A stretch of 64,000 nt of DNA from Flavobacterium sp. SUN052 (GCF_028867935.1 NZ_JAPQNS010000009.1:186001-250000); one strand, 5' to 3'; positions 40,479 to 50,996 are shown, counted from the first letter of the stretch. Translations and numbers: made by a program. Notes: generated by a model from the sequence alone, not told the origin.

Positions 40479-43088
40479 TTAAAACCGTGCATTTAACTTC
40501 GTAAACCAGAACGCTCCGTTTGACCCCATCTGGACGGGGTCCCAGGCCCCACCCGATTCGGTGAGCAGGGGACTAAAATAATCGTTTCGGCGACCAAATG
40601 GCATTGATTTCGAGCCCGGGTATACATTGAATACGTTATTCCCCCCAATGGTAAGGCGAACAACTGGGCTCAACTGGCAACCTACCGATAAGTCGGTTGT
40701 TAAGCGGGGCTTGTAGACGTCATAAGCGATCAGGCCTTTCTGATTGAAATTTTCTTCATACACGTTGAAGTTGGCCAGTGTTACTTCGCCAAACCGCACC
40801 AAGCGGAGCATCATATTCCAGCGTTTCAGGCTATAGTCGGCAGTCAGGTTGATTTTGGATGGTGGGGCTGCCGCCTGAGCAAACCGCCGTTCGCGTTCGT
40901 CAAAATAAGTATCTTCTTTGCCTTTGAGCCGGGCATTGGTCTTAACGTTTGTGATGTGTACCTGATTGAAATTTGCTGTCAGGGTGGTTGTCAAACGGCC
41001 ATTTTTCACCGTGGCGCCATGCTGAAGAACCAGGTCGAGGCCGCGCACCGTACTCGATATGGCATTGGTGAAAAATTGGGCCTGACCAACGCGCAGAGCG
41101 GTTAAATCGGCGCCAATATCAGGATCATTGCTCGTGAAAGCACCCGTTAGTACGACGCGGTTGTGCACATTTACGAAATACGCATCAGCGGTCAGTTTCA
41201 GGTTGGGAGCCAGGTGAGTGGTAATACCCAGGCTGGCGTTGAGCGACGTTTCCTGCTTGAGTGGTGCAATACCCAACTTTTGGGTCACGGGGCTATTGTT
41301 CCGGGCCAGAAGAACCTCGACTGGTTTGCCTTCGATGAAGTTGGTGACGGTCTGGTTGAAATTTACCTGAGCCAGCGAGGGAGCGCGAAAACCGGTGCTG
41401 ATGGTGCCCCGAACCAGAAAATTGTCGGTTACTTTCAGTCGGCTAGTCAGCTTGCCATTGAGCGTTCCCCCAAAATCGCTGTACTGTTCATAACGGGCTG
41501 CTGTTCCCAACATAAACGTGCTGGTGATGTCGGTTTCAATATCTGCATATACCCCAATGTTGGTGCGGGTTTTGTTGATGGCATCCCCCGGCTGGAACCC
41601 TGGGAAACCCTGACTGCCACCAGCCCGCGCGGGGTTATAGTTTTTATAGGAGGCTTCTTCGCCCGCAAAAATCTGGTAGTTCTCCATCCGAAACTCGGTA
41701 CCAAAGGCCACATTGATGCTTTGCCGAAAATCGCGGGTAAAGTGCAGACCGGTCACGTTTTGCCGGAGCTGAAACCCGCCCGCATCGAATGTGGTGGGTG
41801 ACCGATCCCCAAGCGAGGCATTCAGGGTATTTTCAACTCCATAGTGAAACCGGTTGCTGCCGAAGGTATTGCTCAGGTCTACGTTCCACTTTTTCCACTC
41901 CCCGCGAACACCGGCAGTAAGAGCGGCATCGGTTATTGCACTGGTGATAATTGGGTCAAAACCATTGGGATAAATAGAGGGTATGTTTCGGTCGCTGTCG
42001 GCCGGGCGAGTCCAAGCGTAGGCACCACCCCGACGGAGCGACAAACCTCCAAACGCGTAAAACTGGGCATTTTCAGAAATGGGCATTTCGGTGTTGGCCC
42101 ACAACGACAGGTTTCGGATTTGTGCATCGCCATATTGTCGCCGAACAATGTCGGGCCCGACATTGGCCCGCTGGGTGTGGTTGCGTCCGTTATAGTCGGC
42201 CGTCAAATTCAGCACGCCATTGCGCCCGATTTGAATACCGTAGTTGGCGTTGAGGTTCAGATTTCCCCCATCGAACGCTTTGTCATCGAAGCGATAACTG
42301 GCCTGATAAGCCCCGTAGTTAGCATTGGCCGTAAACTCGTTTGTGGTTTTTTTGAGTACGATATTGATCACACCCGCAATGGCATCGGACCCATATTGAG
42401 CGGCTGCTCCATCGCGTAGCACTTCAATACGCTCAATAGCCGCAATAGGAATGGTATTCAGGTCGGTACCCGTATTACCCCGTCCGCGAGTGCCAAACAA
42501 GTTGACCAGCGCCGACTGATGGCGACGTTTGCCATTGATGAGGACAAGCGTCTGGTCGGGACCAAGACCACGCAACGAAGCTGGGTCTACATGGTCGGCT
42601 CCATCGGAACCGGTTTGCCGGTTGGCATTATACGAGGGAGCAATATATTGCATAACCTGCCCCAAATCGACTTGCCCCACCTTAGGCGTAATATCGCGCA
42701 GGCTGATCAGATCAATTGGAGCAGGCGAATCCATAACCGACCGGCTCAGATTTCGGGAGCCGACAATGGTTACCTCTTTCAAACTATGCTGGGCAGTCGT
42801 TAGCCGAACGGTAAGGTTCGCAAGTCGATTTTCTGCCCGAATATACAGGGGGCGGTCGGCAGCGTCGTAACCACTGGATGAGAATTGAAGCGTGTATTGC
42901 CCGGGCCGAAGCCGAAAGGTGAAATTGCCTTCACCATCACTCGACGTTCCCATTGAGGTGCCAAGGGCCCGTATCTGAACGCCCGGTATTCCGAGCCCCG
43001 TGTAGGCATTGATTACACGACCTTGCACACCTTGTGCAAAAGTTATTGCGCTTTGTACAATTAGAAGAATAGATAAGATTGTTTTCAC
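40479..43088 (-). CDS. TonB-dependent outer-membrane receptor
   Basis: 869 residues. Signal peptide MKTILSILLIVQSAITFAQ, then a carboxypeptidase-regulatory-like domain (about 22-105), a plug domain with RGLGPDQTLVLINGKRRHQS and IERIEVLRDGAAAQYGSDAI (about 170-250), and a beta-barrel ending in Phe as barrel proteins do. Too short for a SusC protein and with no SusD next to it, so the cargo is more likely a siderophore, metal complex or vitamin than a glycan, but this is open. The start codon is GTG. Imperfect inverted repeat lies just upstream. Confidence 0.9.
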   Translation of the reverse strand: MKTILSILLIVQSAITFAQGVQGRVINAYTGLGIPGVQIRALGTSMGTSSDGEGNFTFRLRPGQYTLQFSSSGYDAADRPLYIRAENRLANLTVRLTTAQHSLKEVTIVGSRNLSRSVMDSPAPIDLISLRDITPKVGQVDLGQVMQYIAPSYNANRQTGSDGADHVDPASLRGLGPDQTLVLINGKRRHQSALVNLFGTRGRGNTGTDLNTIPIAAIERIEVLRDGAAAQYGSDAIAGVINIVLKKTTNEFTANANYGAYQASYRFDDKAFDGGNLNLNANYGIQIGRNGVLNLTADYNGRNHTQRANVGPDIVRRQYGDAQIRNLSLWANTEMPISENAQFYAFGGLSLRRGGAYAWTRPADSDRNIPSIYPNGFDPIITSAITDAALTAGVRGEWKKWNVDLSNTFGSNRFHYGVENTLNASLGDRSPTTFDAGGFQLRQNVTGLHFTRDFRQSINVAFGTEFRMENYQIFAGEEASYKNYNPARAGGSQGFPGFQPGDAINKTRTNIGVYADIETDITSTFMLGTAARYEQYSDFGGTLNGKLTSRLKVTDNFLVRGTISTGFRAPSLAQVNFNQTVTNFIEGKPVEVLLARNNSPVTQKLGIAPLKQETSLNASLGITTHLAPNLKLTADAYFVNVHNRVVLTGAFTSNDPDIGADLTALRVGQAQFFTNAISSTVRGLDLVLQHGATVKNGRLTTTLTANFNQVHITNVKTNARLKGKEDTYFDERERRFAQAAAPPSKINLTADYSLKRWNMMLRLVRFGEVTLANFNVYEENFNQKGLIAYDVYKPRLTTDLSVGCQLSPVVRLTIGGNNVFNVYPGSKSMPFGRRNDYFSPLLTESGGAWDPVQMGSNGAFWFTKLNARF

Positions 43089-43097
43089 AGGTAGATC

Positions 43098-43159
43098 AAG
43101 TGGAGTTAGTGGGTTGTATGGGCAAGAGAAATTACCCCAAATAAACCACTAACCCACTT
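43098..43159. repeat. imperfect inverted repeat upstream of the TonB receptor gene
   Basis: AAGTGGAGTTAGTGGG... on the left and ...CACTAACCCACTT on the right are reverse complements with a few single-base gaps. It could end the DUF3857 transcript or form the receptor leader. Confidence 0.5.
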
Positions 43160-43210
43160 AATTAACAGCAAATTGATAGCGTAGCCCGCTATAAAAAGCC
43201 GTTAAAAATT

Positions 43211-45124
43211 TTACTTTGTAGCCACCTCTTGCTTTATGAGTACAAGTTGTACTTTATCGTGTTTTGCAATTTTCTTCCTGAAGTCAACCCAGTCGGCGTA
43301 GGCTGTTGCTGGATGCCGCCCCTCCCGAATTGATACCCGGCGCGTATAAACGATTTTGTCGCTTACCACATTTACTTCGGCATGGTAGTCTCCAAATTTA
43401 GAGGTAAGATTGATTGGCGCAATCGCGGATTCCGGTGCGTAACCCTGTGGCAACTGGTAAGTTACCGTGTCTAAATCCTGCCAGTTCCAGCTTGCATCCA
43501 ACACCAGCGCCGACTGTCGGGGTGTTGTTGCAGGTGTAGCTGGCCCCAAGGCCGACATCAGATTAAGTGGTACAAACAAGCGCGATCCACTTGGCGTTGC
43601 CCATTGACGAACTGCCAGCGACATGGTTTCGGTTACGATGGGAACTCTTGCTTTCTGTTCGGAAAGCGCGAATTTGACCAACTCAAAATTCGGAATCTTG
43701 GTGCGCTCTAACAGCCAGGTACGTTGTTCGGTCTGGCTCATGCTGGTGAGCAAATTAGCCCGGCTTTCCTGCTGAATACCGGTGTACTGATTGACTGCTT
43801 CGGCGGTGGCATCGCCTTTCTCACTTAACACCACGTTAATCCGGCGAATCTGCTGGTTATCGGTAGGCTTATAATGGGGTGTTTTGGTTAGATGGCCGCC
43901 TTCGGGCGTTATCAACAGCACATGCCGGTTACCGGTGAATGTGCCATTATAGCCCAGCGCCCCCGTTTGGTCGGTACATTCGAGATAAAGCGTATCGCCC
44001 TTGTTTGGAACGCACAACATCACGTGGTTGAACTGGAAACTGGGAAAATCGGTCTGAATATCCGGTTCATCGTCGCCCGCCCTGACGAGGGCTTCAAGAG
44101 ACGGGACCTGGGCGATTTTTAACAGCGCTTTGGTGTAGTTTGTCAAGGCTTTACAGTCGCCGTATTTAGTCGTGGCCACTTTTTCGGCTTCGATTGTTTG
44201 CCAGCCGCCAATACCCAGTTGAACACTCACATAACGCGTATGTTGCTGTACAAACTCGTAAACTTTCCTGATTTTGCCCAGCGTTGTCGCTTCTTTCTCC
44301 GTTAGTTGGGTAATCTGTTGCCGAAGTTCTTCGGGAATACCGTCCCGGTTTTTGTTAAGCTGGTGATAAAACAAACCCAGGTCTTTCCAATTGTTCATGG
44401 TGCCGGTGTAATCCTGAACTTCAAACAGGGTAGGAGCGGTGTAGACGGCCGGGAGAAGATCTAAAACAGGCGGAGACATGGGTTCCAACTCCAGGGCAGG
44501 CTGGTTCGAGAGCGCCCAGGTATAGGTTGTCTGCTGCTCGCTTTCGGTTCGGTCAACCGGTTTTTTCAGGTTAAATTCTTTGTAGCGAAGCGACTGCCCT
44601 TTCGGCACCGAGATGGTGAGTGAAGCCTGTTCAACGGCTAAATGTTCCGCATCCTGAGGAATCCAGCGGGGATAGAACATCAGATTGCGGTGAACAACTT
44701 CCTCCACGAACTCAACGGTATACGGGTAGGCTAGCTGCCGTGGAAAACTAGCCTGTTTAAGCCTGTTGTCGGTCAGGAAGTTAACGCCATCGTAGGCACT
44801 TCGATCATCGATGTCGGCTTTTTTGAGCTTCTTGACCAAGGTACCGTTCGCATCATAAAGAGCGCCCCAGATGTCGTTTATTTTCGACAATTTATCATAC
44901 CCAACGGTCAGTTCGGCCTTGCTGTCACCTTGTGGGTCGAGCACGGTCACCACGGTCCGAACGCGCTCGATGGCCTCACCTGGTGATTTGACGGTGAAAA
45001 CGGTTTCGTGTCGCCGAACCACAGCGTGCGCGTTTGTTCGAAGCGGGTCAGGAATAGCCGAGGCTCTGTATTCTTCCTGCTCCATAGCAGGCAGGGTAAG
45101 TAATAGAAGTAAACAGGTAAGCAT
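43211..45124 (-). CDS. DUF3857 and transglutaminase-like protein, catalytic triad present
   Basis: 637 residues. A short N-terminal hydrophobic stretch (MLTCLLLLLTLPA) is a signal peptide. The DUF3857 domain covers about residues 35-220, the transglutaminase core about 270-400: YGDCKAL (Cys), FNHVML (His) and YLECTDQTG (Asp) give a complete papain-like triad, and a DUF3858-like beta domain follows. Expected in the periplasm or outside. Function unknown; the triad suggests peptidase or acyl-transfer activity. It lies 60 bases downstream of a paralogue that lacks the Cys, in one transcription unit. Confidence 0.87.
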   Translation of the reverse strand: MLTCLLLLLTLPAMEQEEYRASAIPDPLRTNAHAVVRRHETVFTVKSPGEAIERVRTVVTVLDPQGDSKAELTVGYDKLSKINDIWGALYDANGTLVKKLKKADIDDRSAYDGVNFLTDNRLKQASFPRQLAYPYTVEFVEEVVHRNLMFYPRWIPQDAEHLAVEQASLTISVPKGQSLRYKEFNLKKPVDRTESEQQTTYTWALSNQPALELEPMSPPVLDLLPAVYTAPTLFEVQDYTGTMNNWKDLGLFYHQLNKNRDGIPEELRQQITQLTEKEATTLGKIRKVYEFVQQHTRYVSVQLGIGGWQTIEAEKVATTKYGDCKALTNYTKALLKIAQVPSLEALVRAGDDEPDIQTDFPSFQFNHVMLCVPNKGDTLYLECTDQTGALGYNGTFTGNRHVLLITPEGGHLTKTPHYKPTDNQQIRRINVVLSEKGDATAEAVNQYTGIQQESRANLLTSMSQTEQRTWLLERTKIPNFELVKFALSEQKARVPIVTETMSLAVRQWATPSGSRLFVPLNLMSALGPATPATTPRQSALVLDASWNWQDLDTVTYQLPQGYAPESAIAPINLTSKFGDYHAEVNVVSDKIVYTRRVSIREGRHPATAYADWVDFRKKIAKHDKVQLVLIKQEVATK

Positions 45125-45184
45125 GGTGATTTTGGTGATGAATATAGCCGTTAAGGTATTCTGGAATAGTCAGAAAAAGGCGGG

Positions 45185-47215
45185 TTATTTCTTAGCTACT
45201 TCGCCCCGTTTTAATACAACACGTTCGGCATGTTTAGCCACAATTAGGGCAAACAGTTCGCGGAGGGTTGGGTATTCTTCGGCAAAGTAAACGGGCTTAC
45301 GAAGCGTTAAACGGCTCAGAACCTGCAACTGATTCCCCGTTTGCGTAACCTGATACGTGAACCGGCCGCCCTGTTGAGGTAGCGCCAAAATGGCTGGCTT
45401 TGGCAGTTCTTCAACAATGTAACCTTCAGGAAGCGTGAACGTAGTCATGTACAACTCATCGATGGCGGTTCCAAAGTCAACGGGATACTGGCGATCCACT
45501 TCCTTAAACGGATTCTCTGTGCGGGCTTCCGTTAGCATCGGCCACAGGTACATTCGATCACCGGCCTCCGAGTAGGCCTCTGGAACTACCAGCGTGTGAA
45601 CAACTTCGAAGGAATTAGTGAGGTCTTCTACGCCGGTTATCTCCGATTTTGTGAGTTGCCACTGTGGGCGTTTTTTTCGGAGAGCAGTCAAATAAGCAGG
45701 CTCGCCATCGCGCAAATAGGCCGTGCGGGCAGCCCAACCGCTGTATCCCCCTCGCGAATGTTTAAGCTTACCGCTTGCTTCTCCGTCGGGTGCGATGGTA
45801 AAAGTACCTGTAAGCATTTCGGTGTCTCGCTCGGCTGGAACTAGCGAAACAAACCGGCTCTGGTTATCTGGGGCAATTAACCGGCCCGTTGTATTCAGGC
45901 AGCGGGTGGGTAACATGCCCATTTTAATAATGGGGTCGGTGGCATCGAGTAAAATGGTTTGCCCATTGGTCTGGACGTGAGCAACCACATAGTTGAATTG
46001 CCGCAACAGGGCGTAAGCTTCCGAAATTCGCCCGTTTGAACGAGTGCTGAGAATAACGGGATATACCTCGAAATCCAGTTCTCGAAGCAGCGCCACCAGC
46101 AACAGGTTAATGTCGCCCGCATCTCCTTTTTTGGCCTCGAATACTTTCTTGATGCTAGTAGAGCCGTAGCTATTGCTCTCATCCCACTTGATCGACTTGC
46201 GCACAAAGTCGTAGGCTGCCGACAACCGGGCAAGCGAGTCGGTGGGGTGTTGGGTTCGGATCAGCGTAGCTATATCGCGCAGAAAAGGTGCCCGCTTAAT
46301 TTGCCCGCCAAACCACTCGTAGGTCAGTAAAGTTTTGTCCATTGCTTCCCATCCCTCCGAGAAGTTGCGGATTGTTCCCCCTGGTATCGTAACGCTGGCT
46401 AGTTCAAAGTCAATTTTAGACAGATAATCGCTCTTGGTGGTGATGTATTTCTCATTCCGAAAAGCGGGGGCATTCGCCACGGCAAACCGATACTTTACAG
46501 ATGGGGCACTTGGCTGCCCCTGGAATAAATCTACGGTAGTTGGCTCCTGATCCTGAATGGCCAGACTCAGATAACCACCCATTATTATTTTGTAATAAAA
46601 ATAGTTCGGAATGGTGATGTTGTATTCGCTCCAGCAAACGGGTATGTCCTCCTGAAAAGTCCAGGTGCGGGGGTTATGATTGATGCCAAAGGGCGTGCGT
46701 ATCACATATTTATACTCAACAATAGAGCCTTCACGTACGTTAGGCAGGGTGAATTTTTCCATCATTACCTTGTCGCTGATTTTTTCGGATACCATCCCCG
46801 CTTTTGTCAGCTTGTCGCTACTCACCTCTGCACCGTTGAGGTTATAGGTGAAGCCTTCCACAGACGCCAGATATTCGCGGTCAGCTCCTGTTGCCTTAAA
46901 CGTTGGTACCTCAACTGTCCCGCGGCTCAAGGCCGATTTTTTCAGAATTCGGACACGGCGATGGCAGGTGAATTCCATCCAGATGTCATTGTTATTCACA
47001 TCGAACCGAACGTTACCTGAATCATACAGCACTTCGGCTTCTGCTGTGGAATCCTGCAAACCGGTGGAAGCGGCAAAGTCGGAAGCGCTAACCCGACCAA
47101 ATTTGACTACCGGAGCTGGCGTTTGCTTACTCTGCGCCAGTGTACTAGATGTGTACAAACAACAAAAGCTGACCAAAACGGCCAGCTGGCTTACTCTTGT
47201 AAATAGTGTGTGCAT
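45185..47215 (-). CDS. DUF3857 and transglutaminase-like protein, catalytic Cys missing
   Basis: 676 residues. Signal peptide through SSTLAQS. DUF3857 covers about 40-250 (ISDKVMMEKFTLPNVREGSI, VEYKYVIRTPFG). The transglutaminase-like core has FEAKKGDAGDINLLLVALLR where active members carry GDC: Cys is replaced by Ala. The His and Asp positions read FNYVVAHVQ and ILLDATDP. So it is probably not catalytic; such members are common partners of active paralogues. C-terminal DUF3858-like domain (LPEGYIVEELPKPAIL). First of the pair on the minus strand; the active gene follows. Confidence 0.86.
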   Translation of the reverse strand: MHTLFTRVSQLAVLVSFCCLYTSSTLAQSKQTPAPVVKFGRVSASDFAASTGLQDSTAEAEVLYDSGNVRFDVNNNDIWMEFTCHRRVRILKKSALSRGTVEVPTFKATGADREYLASVEGFTYNLNGAEVSSDKLTKAGMVSEKISDKVMMEKFTLPNVREGSIVEYKYVIRTPFGINHNPRTWTFQEDIPVCWSEYNITIPNYFYYKIIMGGYLSLAIQDQEPTTVDLFQGQPSAPSVKYRFAVANAPAFRNEKYITTKSDYLSKIDFELASVTIPGGTIRNFSEGWEAMDKTLLTYEWFGGQIKRAPFLRDIATLIRTQHPTDSLARLSAAYDFVRKSIKWDESNSYGSTSIKKVFEAKKGDAGDINLLLVALLRELDFEVYPVILSTRSNGRISEAYALLRQFNYVVAHVQTNGQTILLDATDPIIKMGMLPTRCLNTTGRLIAPDNQSRFVSLVPAERDTEMLTGTFTIAPDGEASGKLKHSRGGYSGWAARTAYLRDGEPAYLTALRKKRPQWQLTKSEITGVEDLTNSFEVVHTLVVPEAYSEAGDRMYLWPMLTEARTENPFKEVDRQYPVDFGTAIDELYMTTFTLPEGYIVEELPKPAILALPQQGGRFTYQVTQTGNQLQVLSRLTLRKPVYFAEEYPTLRELFALIVAKHAERVVLKRGEVAKK

Positions 47216-47306
47216 AATTGGTGGTAAAAATTTACCGGGAAAACTACAAAAAAGTAACTTAACGAATAATTAAAATACGAAAATATATTTTTAGTATCTC
47301 TCTTTT

Positions 47307-47873
47307 TTAAATAGTAAGACTAAAGTACCGTAGTAACGGCGCTACGTGTAAAGCCTGAATCATTTCGCCTTTATCGACAATAGCGAGGGCTTCCTGAGCC
47401 GAAACCAGATGCACACTGATCTCTTCCGTAAGTTCCAAATCCTGCTCCTGCATTAACTGCACACCTGTTGCCAAAAAAGCGTACGTCACGTTGGAATGGG
47501 TGCCGGGGTTTGCCGAAAGCGTCATCAACAGGCTCCAATCACCCCCACCGTAGCCGGTTTCTTCAAGGAGTTCGCGTTGGGCTGTTGCCAGAGCCGCTTC
47601 TAGTCCGGCCGTTCCATCAAACGATTCAACTACACCAGCGCATAGCTCATAATGAACAGCGCTAATACCGTGGCGGTATTGGCGAATCAGCACCAATTGA
47701 CCTTCCGTGGTTACGGCCACCACATTGATCCAGTTGGGGTATTCAAACACAAAATAATCGGGAATGTAGCCTCCGTTGGCCATTCTGACGGCTTCTTTAC
47801 GGACTGTAAACCACGGCAACGTATGGATATATTCGGAGGATTCGACTTGCCAGGGGAGCGGGTCGTTATGCAT
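47307..47873 (-). CDS. NUDIX hydrolase (ADP-ribose pyrophosphatase-like)
   Basis: 188 residues. The Nudix box is AALATAQRELLEETGYGGG (about residues 90-108; REx2EExG intact, with Asp in place of the first Gly). Preceding VLIRQYRHG and YELCAGVVES are typical of ADP-sugar pyrophosphatases. It hydrolyses a nucleoside diphosphate linked to another moiety, probably ADP-ribose. Its ATG overlaps the stop of the LptB-like gene by one base, so translation is likely coupled. Confidence 0.9.
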   Translation of the reverse strand: MHNDPLPWQVESSEYIHTLPWFTVRKEAVRMANGGYIPDYFVFEYPNWINVVAVTTEGQLVLIRQYRHGISAVHYELCAGVVESFDGTAGLEAALATAQRELLEETGYGGGDWSLLMTLSANPGTHSNVTYAFLATGVQLMQEQDLELTEEISVHLVSAQEALAIVDKGEMIQALHVAPLLRYFSLTI

Positions 47874-48604
47874 TAAATCTTTCGTTTCAACTCGAAATGC
47901 TGACCCAGATATAAGCGTCTAACCTGCTCGTCGTTAGCAAGTTCTTCGGCAGTGCCCTGCTTCAGAATCTTTCCTTCAAACAACAAATAAGCCCGGTCGG
48001 TGATCGAGAGCGTTTCGTTTACGTTATGGTCAGTGATGAGAATGCCAATATTGCGGTGTTTGAGCTTGGCAACAATGCTCTGAATATCCTCAACGGCAAT
48101 GGGGTCGACGCCCGCAAATGGCTCATCCAGTAGAATGAATTTGGGATCAACCGCCAGCGCCCGGGCAATTTCGGTCCGTCGGCGTTCCCCCCCCGACAGT
48201 ACTTTCCCGAGGCTTTTCCGGACGTGCGTCAGGCTGAACTCTTCCAGCAGTTCCTCCACTTTGGGACGCTGCTCATTTTTGGGTAATGAGCTAAGCTGAA
48301 GTACGGCCAGTACATTTTCTTCAACGGTTAGGTCACGGAAAATAGAGGCTTCCTGAGCCAGATAGCCCAATCCCAGGCGCGCCCGTTTGTACATGGGCAG
48401 GCTCGTTACGTCAATATCGTCAATAAATACTTTCCCGCTGTTGGGTTTCACAAGGCCTACAGCCATGTAAAATGAAGTAGTTTTTCCGGCTCCATTAGGA
48501 CCGAGTAAACCCACAATTTCGCCCTGTGCTACCTGATACGATACGTTGTTGTTAACCAACCGCGACCCGTATTTCTTTATGAGATTTTCTGTTCTGAGAA
48601 TCAT
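47873..48604 (-). CDS. lptB: LPS export ABC transporter ATP-binding protein LptB
   Basis: 243 residues, the usual LptB length. Walker [14 protein letters not shown] (about residues 33-45), Q-loop [18 protein letters not shown], signature [16 protein letters not shown] and Walker [35 protein letters not shown] is typical of LptB. It powers extraction of LPS from the inner membrane together with LptFGC, located elsewhere. NUDIX gene follows in the same transcript. Confidence 0.94.
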   Translation of the reverse strand: MILRTENLIKKYGSRLVNNNVSYQVAQGEIVGLLGPNGAGKTTSFYMAVGLVKPNSGKVFIDDIDVTSLPMYKRARLGLGYLAQEASIFRDLTVEENVLAVLQLSSLPKNEQRPKVEELLEEFSLTHVRKSLGKVLSGGERRRTEIARALAVDPKFILLDEPFAGVDPIAVEDIQSIVAKLKHRNIGILITDHNVNETLSITDRAYLLFEGKILKQGTAEELANDEQVRRLYLGQHFELKRKI

Positions 48605-48656
48605 AGCAAATTGTCCGCTAAACCTGTAAGCCAGAGTATCACCCAGTCGGACGGTT

Positions 48657-50402
48657 TTACAGGCTTGGCGTACACCGAATATCTTTTAGTACTAACTGCA
48701 AACTGATTTGCCCGTTAAAATGATTTTCTTCAATCTGGTAACAGATCGACAAGGGCTCATCGTTGAAAAGCCGATTGGCCCATTCAGCAGCCATGCCAAA
48801 ACCAATTGCCTGGAGCCGATACCCGGCTACCCGGCTAGCTGGCTGCCCCTGCTGCACCCAAAACTTGATGTGTTTTTCCTGCATCTTCGTCACCAGCCCA
48901 CTTATATACACGTTATCGGTGCGAAAAGTTGGCTGGAGATTGTGCGGCCCAAACGGCCCCATCTGCTTAAGAATACGCACAAATTTTGCGTCAATCTGGT
49001 CGAAATCAAGCGGCATGTCGATCTCGATCATCGGTGTGAGCATTTCTTCCTGAATACGCCCGGACACAACGGTCTCGAATTTTTTGCGAAAGGCCGGAAT
49101 GTTTTCGGGCAATAACGTCAGACCAGCGGCAAAGGTATGTCCGCCAAACTGTTCGAGCAGGTCAGCACATTCTTCAATAGCTTCGTACACATCAAACCCT
49201 GGTACCGACCGTGCTGACCCAGCCACTTTCTCGTTGGACTGTGTCAGGATGATAGTTGGGCGGTGGTAGTGCTCAATGCAGCGCGAAGCTACAATACCAA
49301 TAACGCCTTTGTGCCACGATGGCTCGAACAGTACCGTTGATTTAGCATTTTTTAACCATTCGTCGGCCTCAATCATGGCCAGTGCCTGATCGGTGGTGCT
49401 CGTATCGAACTCCCGACGGCTTTTGTTATGGACGTTAATTTCAGAAGCAAACTGATCAGCTTCTTCTTCTGTTTCGGCCAGCAACAGTCGAACGGCTTCC
49501 TTGGCGTGCTTAATGCGACCAGCCGCATTGATGCGAGGTCCCAAACCAAATACGACGTTGTTAATATCTAATTCCCGCTGAAACCCCGCCACTTTAATCA
49601 GCGCTTTCAGGCCAATGCTGGGCGACGCGTTCAGGCACTTCAGACCGTAATAGGCTAACACCCGGTTCTCGCCCGTAATCGGCACAATGTCCGACGCAAT
49701 GCTGACCATCACCAGGTCGAGATAGGGGTAAAGCTGGTCAAAAGGAATATCGTTGAACAGGCACAGGGCATGGAGCAGTTTGAAGCCTACACCGCAGCCC
49801 GTCAGTTCTTTGTAAGGATACTGACAGTCAGCCCGTTTCGGGTCTAGCACAGCAGCGGCATCGGGGAGTTCAGAACCGGGGCGGTGGTGATCGCAAATGA
49901 TAAAATCGACGCCTAATGCTTTGGCTTCTGCTACGCGATCAATGGATTTGATACCGCAGTCGAGCGCTACAATAAGCGTAAACCCATGTTCGGCTGCCCA
50001 TTGAACACCCGTTTGTGAAATACCATATCCTTCTTTGTACCGGTCTGGGATGTAGTAATCGAGGTGGGGGTAGATGGTTTTCATGAACCCATAAAACAGG
50101 GCTACCGAGGTAGTTCCATCTACATCGTAATCGCCATATACCAGAATTTTTTCATTCCGTAACATCGCCATTGTCAACCGCTCAATAGCCCGATCCATGT
50201 CGCGCATGTCGAACGGGTTGTGGAGATGGCTAATTTCAGGGCGGAAGAAAAAACGGGCTTCGTCAAACGAGCTTATACCCCGTTGAACGAGTAAACTGGC
50301 CAGAAAAGGACTTATGCCTAACTCGCGCGTAAGGTTCTCGATAGCCGACCGTTGTGCGGGCGCATCAGGAAACGGCTTTGTGATCCATCGGCGGGAATTC
50401 AT
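48657..50402 (-). CDS. recJ: single-stranded-DNA-specific exonuclease RecJ
   Basis: 581 residues. DHH-family motifs: [20 protein letters not shown] (about 82-101), [21 protein letters not shown] (DHH), GCGVGFKL and the DHHA1/OB part with [29 protein letters not shown] is the nucleic-acid binding GG(H) motif. A 5'-3' nuclease for single-stranded DNA in recombination and mismatch repair. The start codon is abutted by a long inverted repeat. Confidence 0.95.
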   Translation of the reverse strand: MNSRRWITKPFPDAPAQRSAIENLTRELGISPFLASLLVQRGISSFDEARFFFRPEISHLHNPFDMRDMDRAIERLTMAMLRNEKILVYGDYDVDGTTSVALFYGFMKTIYPHLDYYIPDRYKEGYGISQTGVQWAAEHGFTLIVALDCGIKSIDRVAEAKALGVDFIICDHHRPGSELPDAAAVLDPKRADCQYPYKELTGCGVGFKLLHALCLFNDIPFDQLYPYLDLVMVSIASDIVPITGENRVLAYYGLKCLNASPSIGLKALIKVAGFQRELDINNVVFGLGPRINAAGRIKHAKEAVRLLLAETEEEADQFASEINVHNKSRREFDTSTTDQALAMIEADEWLKNAKSTVLFEPSWHKGVIGIVASRCIEHYHRPTIILTQSNEKVAGSARSVPGFDVYEAIEECADLLEQFGGHTFAAGLTLLPENIPAFRKKFETVVSGRIQEEMLTPMIEIDMPLDFDQIDAKFVRILKQMGPFGPHNLQPTFRTDNVYISGLVTKMQEKHIKFWVQQGQPASRVAGYRLQAIGFGMAAEWANRLFNDEPLSICYQIEENHFNGQISLQLVLKDIRCTPSL

Positions 50403-50496
50403 ATTCAGTGATCAATTAACAGTTAACAGCCAACAGTTCGATCCTTCCACAGTAGTAAATACCTGTTCGTTGATGGCTGTTCGCTGTTCACTGAAT
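50403..50496. repeat. inverted repeat with 7-base tandem words between recJ and DUF2141 gene
   Basis: ATTCAGTGA (50403-50411) pairs with TCACTGAAT (50488-50496), and AACAGCCA (50425-50432) with TGGCTGTT (50474-50481). The left arm repeats AACAGTT / AACAGCC / AACAGTT. The outer arm ends exactly at the recJ ATG. The genes diverge, so it is not a terminator. Same word family as 55009-55077. Confidence 0.8.
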
Positions 50497-50544
50497 TTGT
50501 ACATATTTGCAAGATAATAGCGTTTTTACGAAAAACCGTAGCTA

Positions 50545-50967
50545 ATGAACTTGCTGATACTCCTTTGGGCCGTTGCGTCCACCATTACTGGCTCCACCGA
50601 CGATCCTAAGAAGACTACTTTAACCGTTACGGTTCAGAACGTTCAGAGCAAAACCGGTACCATCAGAATTGCCCTGATGAAATCGTGTAAAAAATTTCCG
50701 TCCTGTAATCCAGAGAGCACGGCTATTATTGACGCAAAAACCTCGTCGGTCCAGAAAGCGTTTACCGTGGAACCGGGCGAATACGCAGTGGCTGTTTACC
50801 ACGATGTAAATGCGAACGGCGAATTAGACAAACGCATATTTGGTATTCCGAAAGAACCGTACGGATTCAGTAATAATTTCAGACCCCGCGTATCGGCCCC
50901 TACTTTTGGCGACTGTATGATCACGGTTGGGGCAGCAGGCAAGGCAATTACAATCAAAATTGATTAG
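50545..50967 (+). CDS. DUF2141 domain protein, secreted
   Basis: 140 residues. N-terminal MNLLILLWAVASTITGS is a signal peptide. The rest is one DUF2141 domain: LTVTVQNVQSKTGTIRIALM, FTVEPGEYAVAVYHDVNANG, ELDKRIFGIPKEPYGFSNN and the tail SAPTFGDCMITVG. A small beta-sandwich domain, periplasmic or outer-membrane associated, function unknown. It stands alone, 56 bases before guaB; a promoter box for guaB separates them. Confidence 0.88.
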   Translation: MNLLILLWAVASTITGSTDDPKKTTLTVTVQNVQSKTGTIRIALMKSCKKFPSCNPESTAIIDAKTSSVQKAFTVEPGEYAVAVYHDVNANGELDKRIFGIPKEPYGFSNNFRPRVSAPTFGDCMITVGAAGKAITIKID

Positions 50968-50985
50968 GGTTTAGACTTTTTGTCG

Positions 50986-50993
50986 TACCTTTG
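50986..50993 (+). promoter_or_regulatory. probable -7 promoter box of guaB
   Basis: TACCTTTG, an exact TAnnTTTG match, 30 bases before the ATG at 51024. Transcription would start close to 50997-51000, at the base of the leader hairpin. Confidence 0.6.
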
Positions 50994-50996
50994 ACC

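Noticed and set aside
47227..47245. GGTAAA/TTTACC palindrome upstream of the DUF3857 gene as an operator
   Set aside because: The arms are six bases and AT-rich; too weak to support a site.
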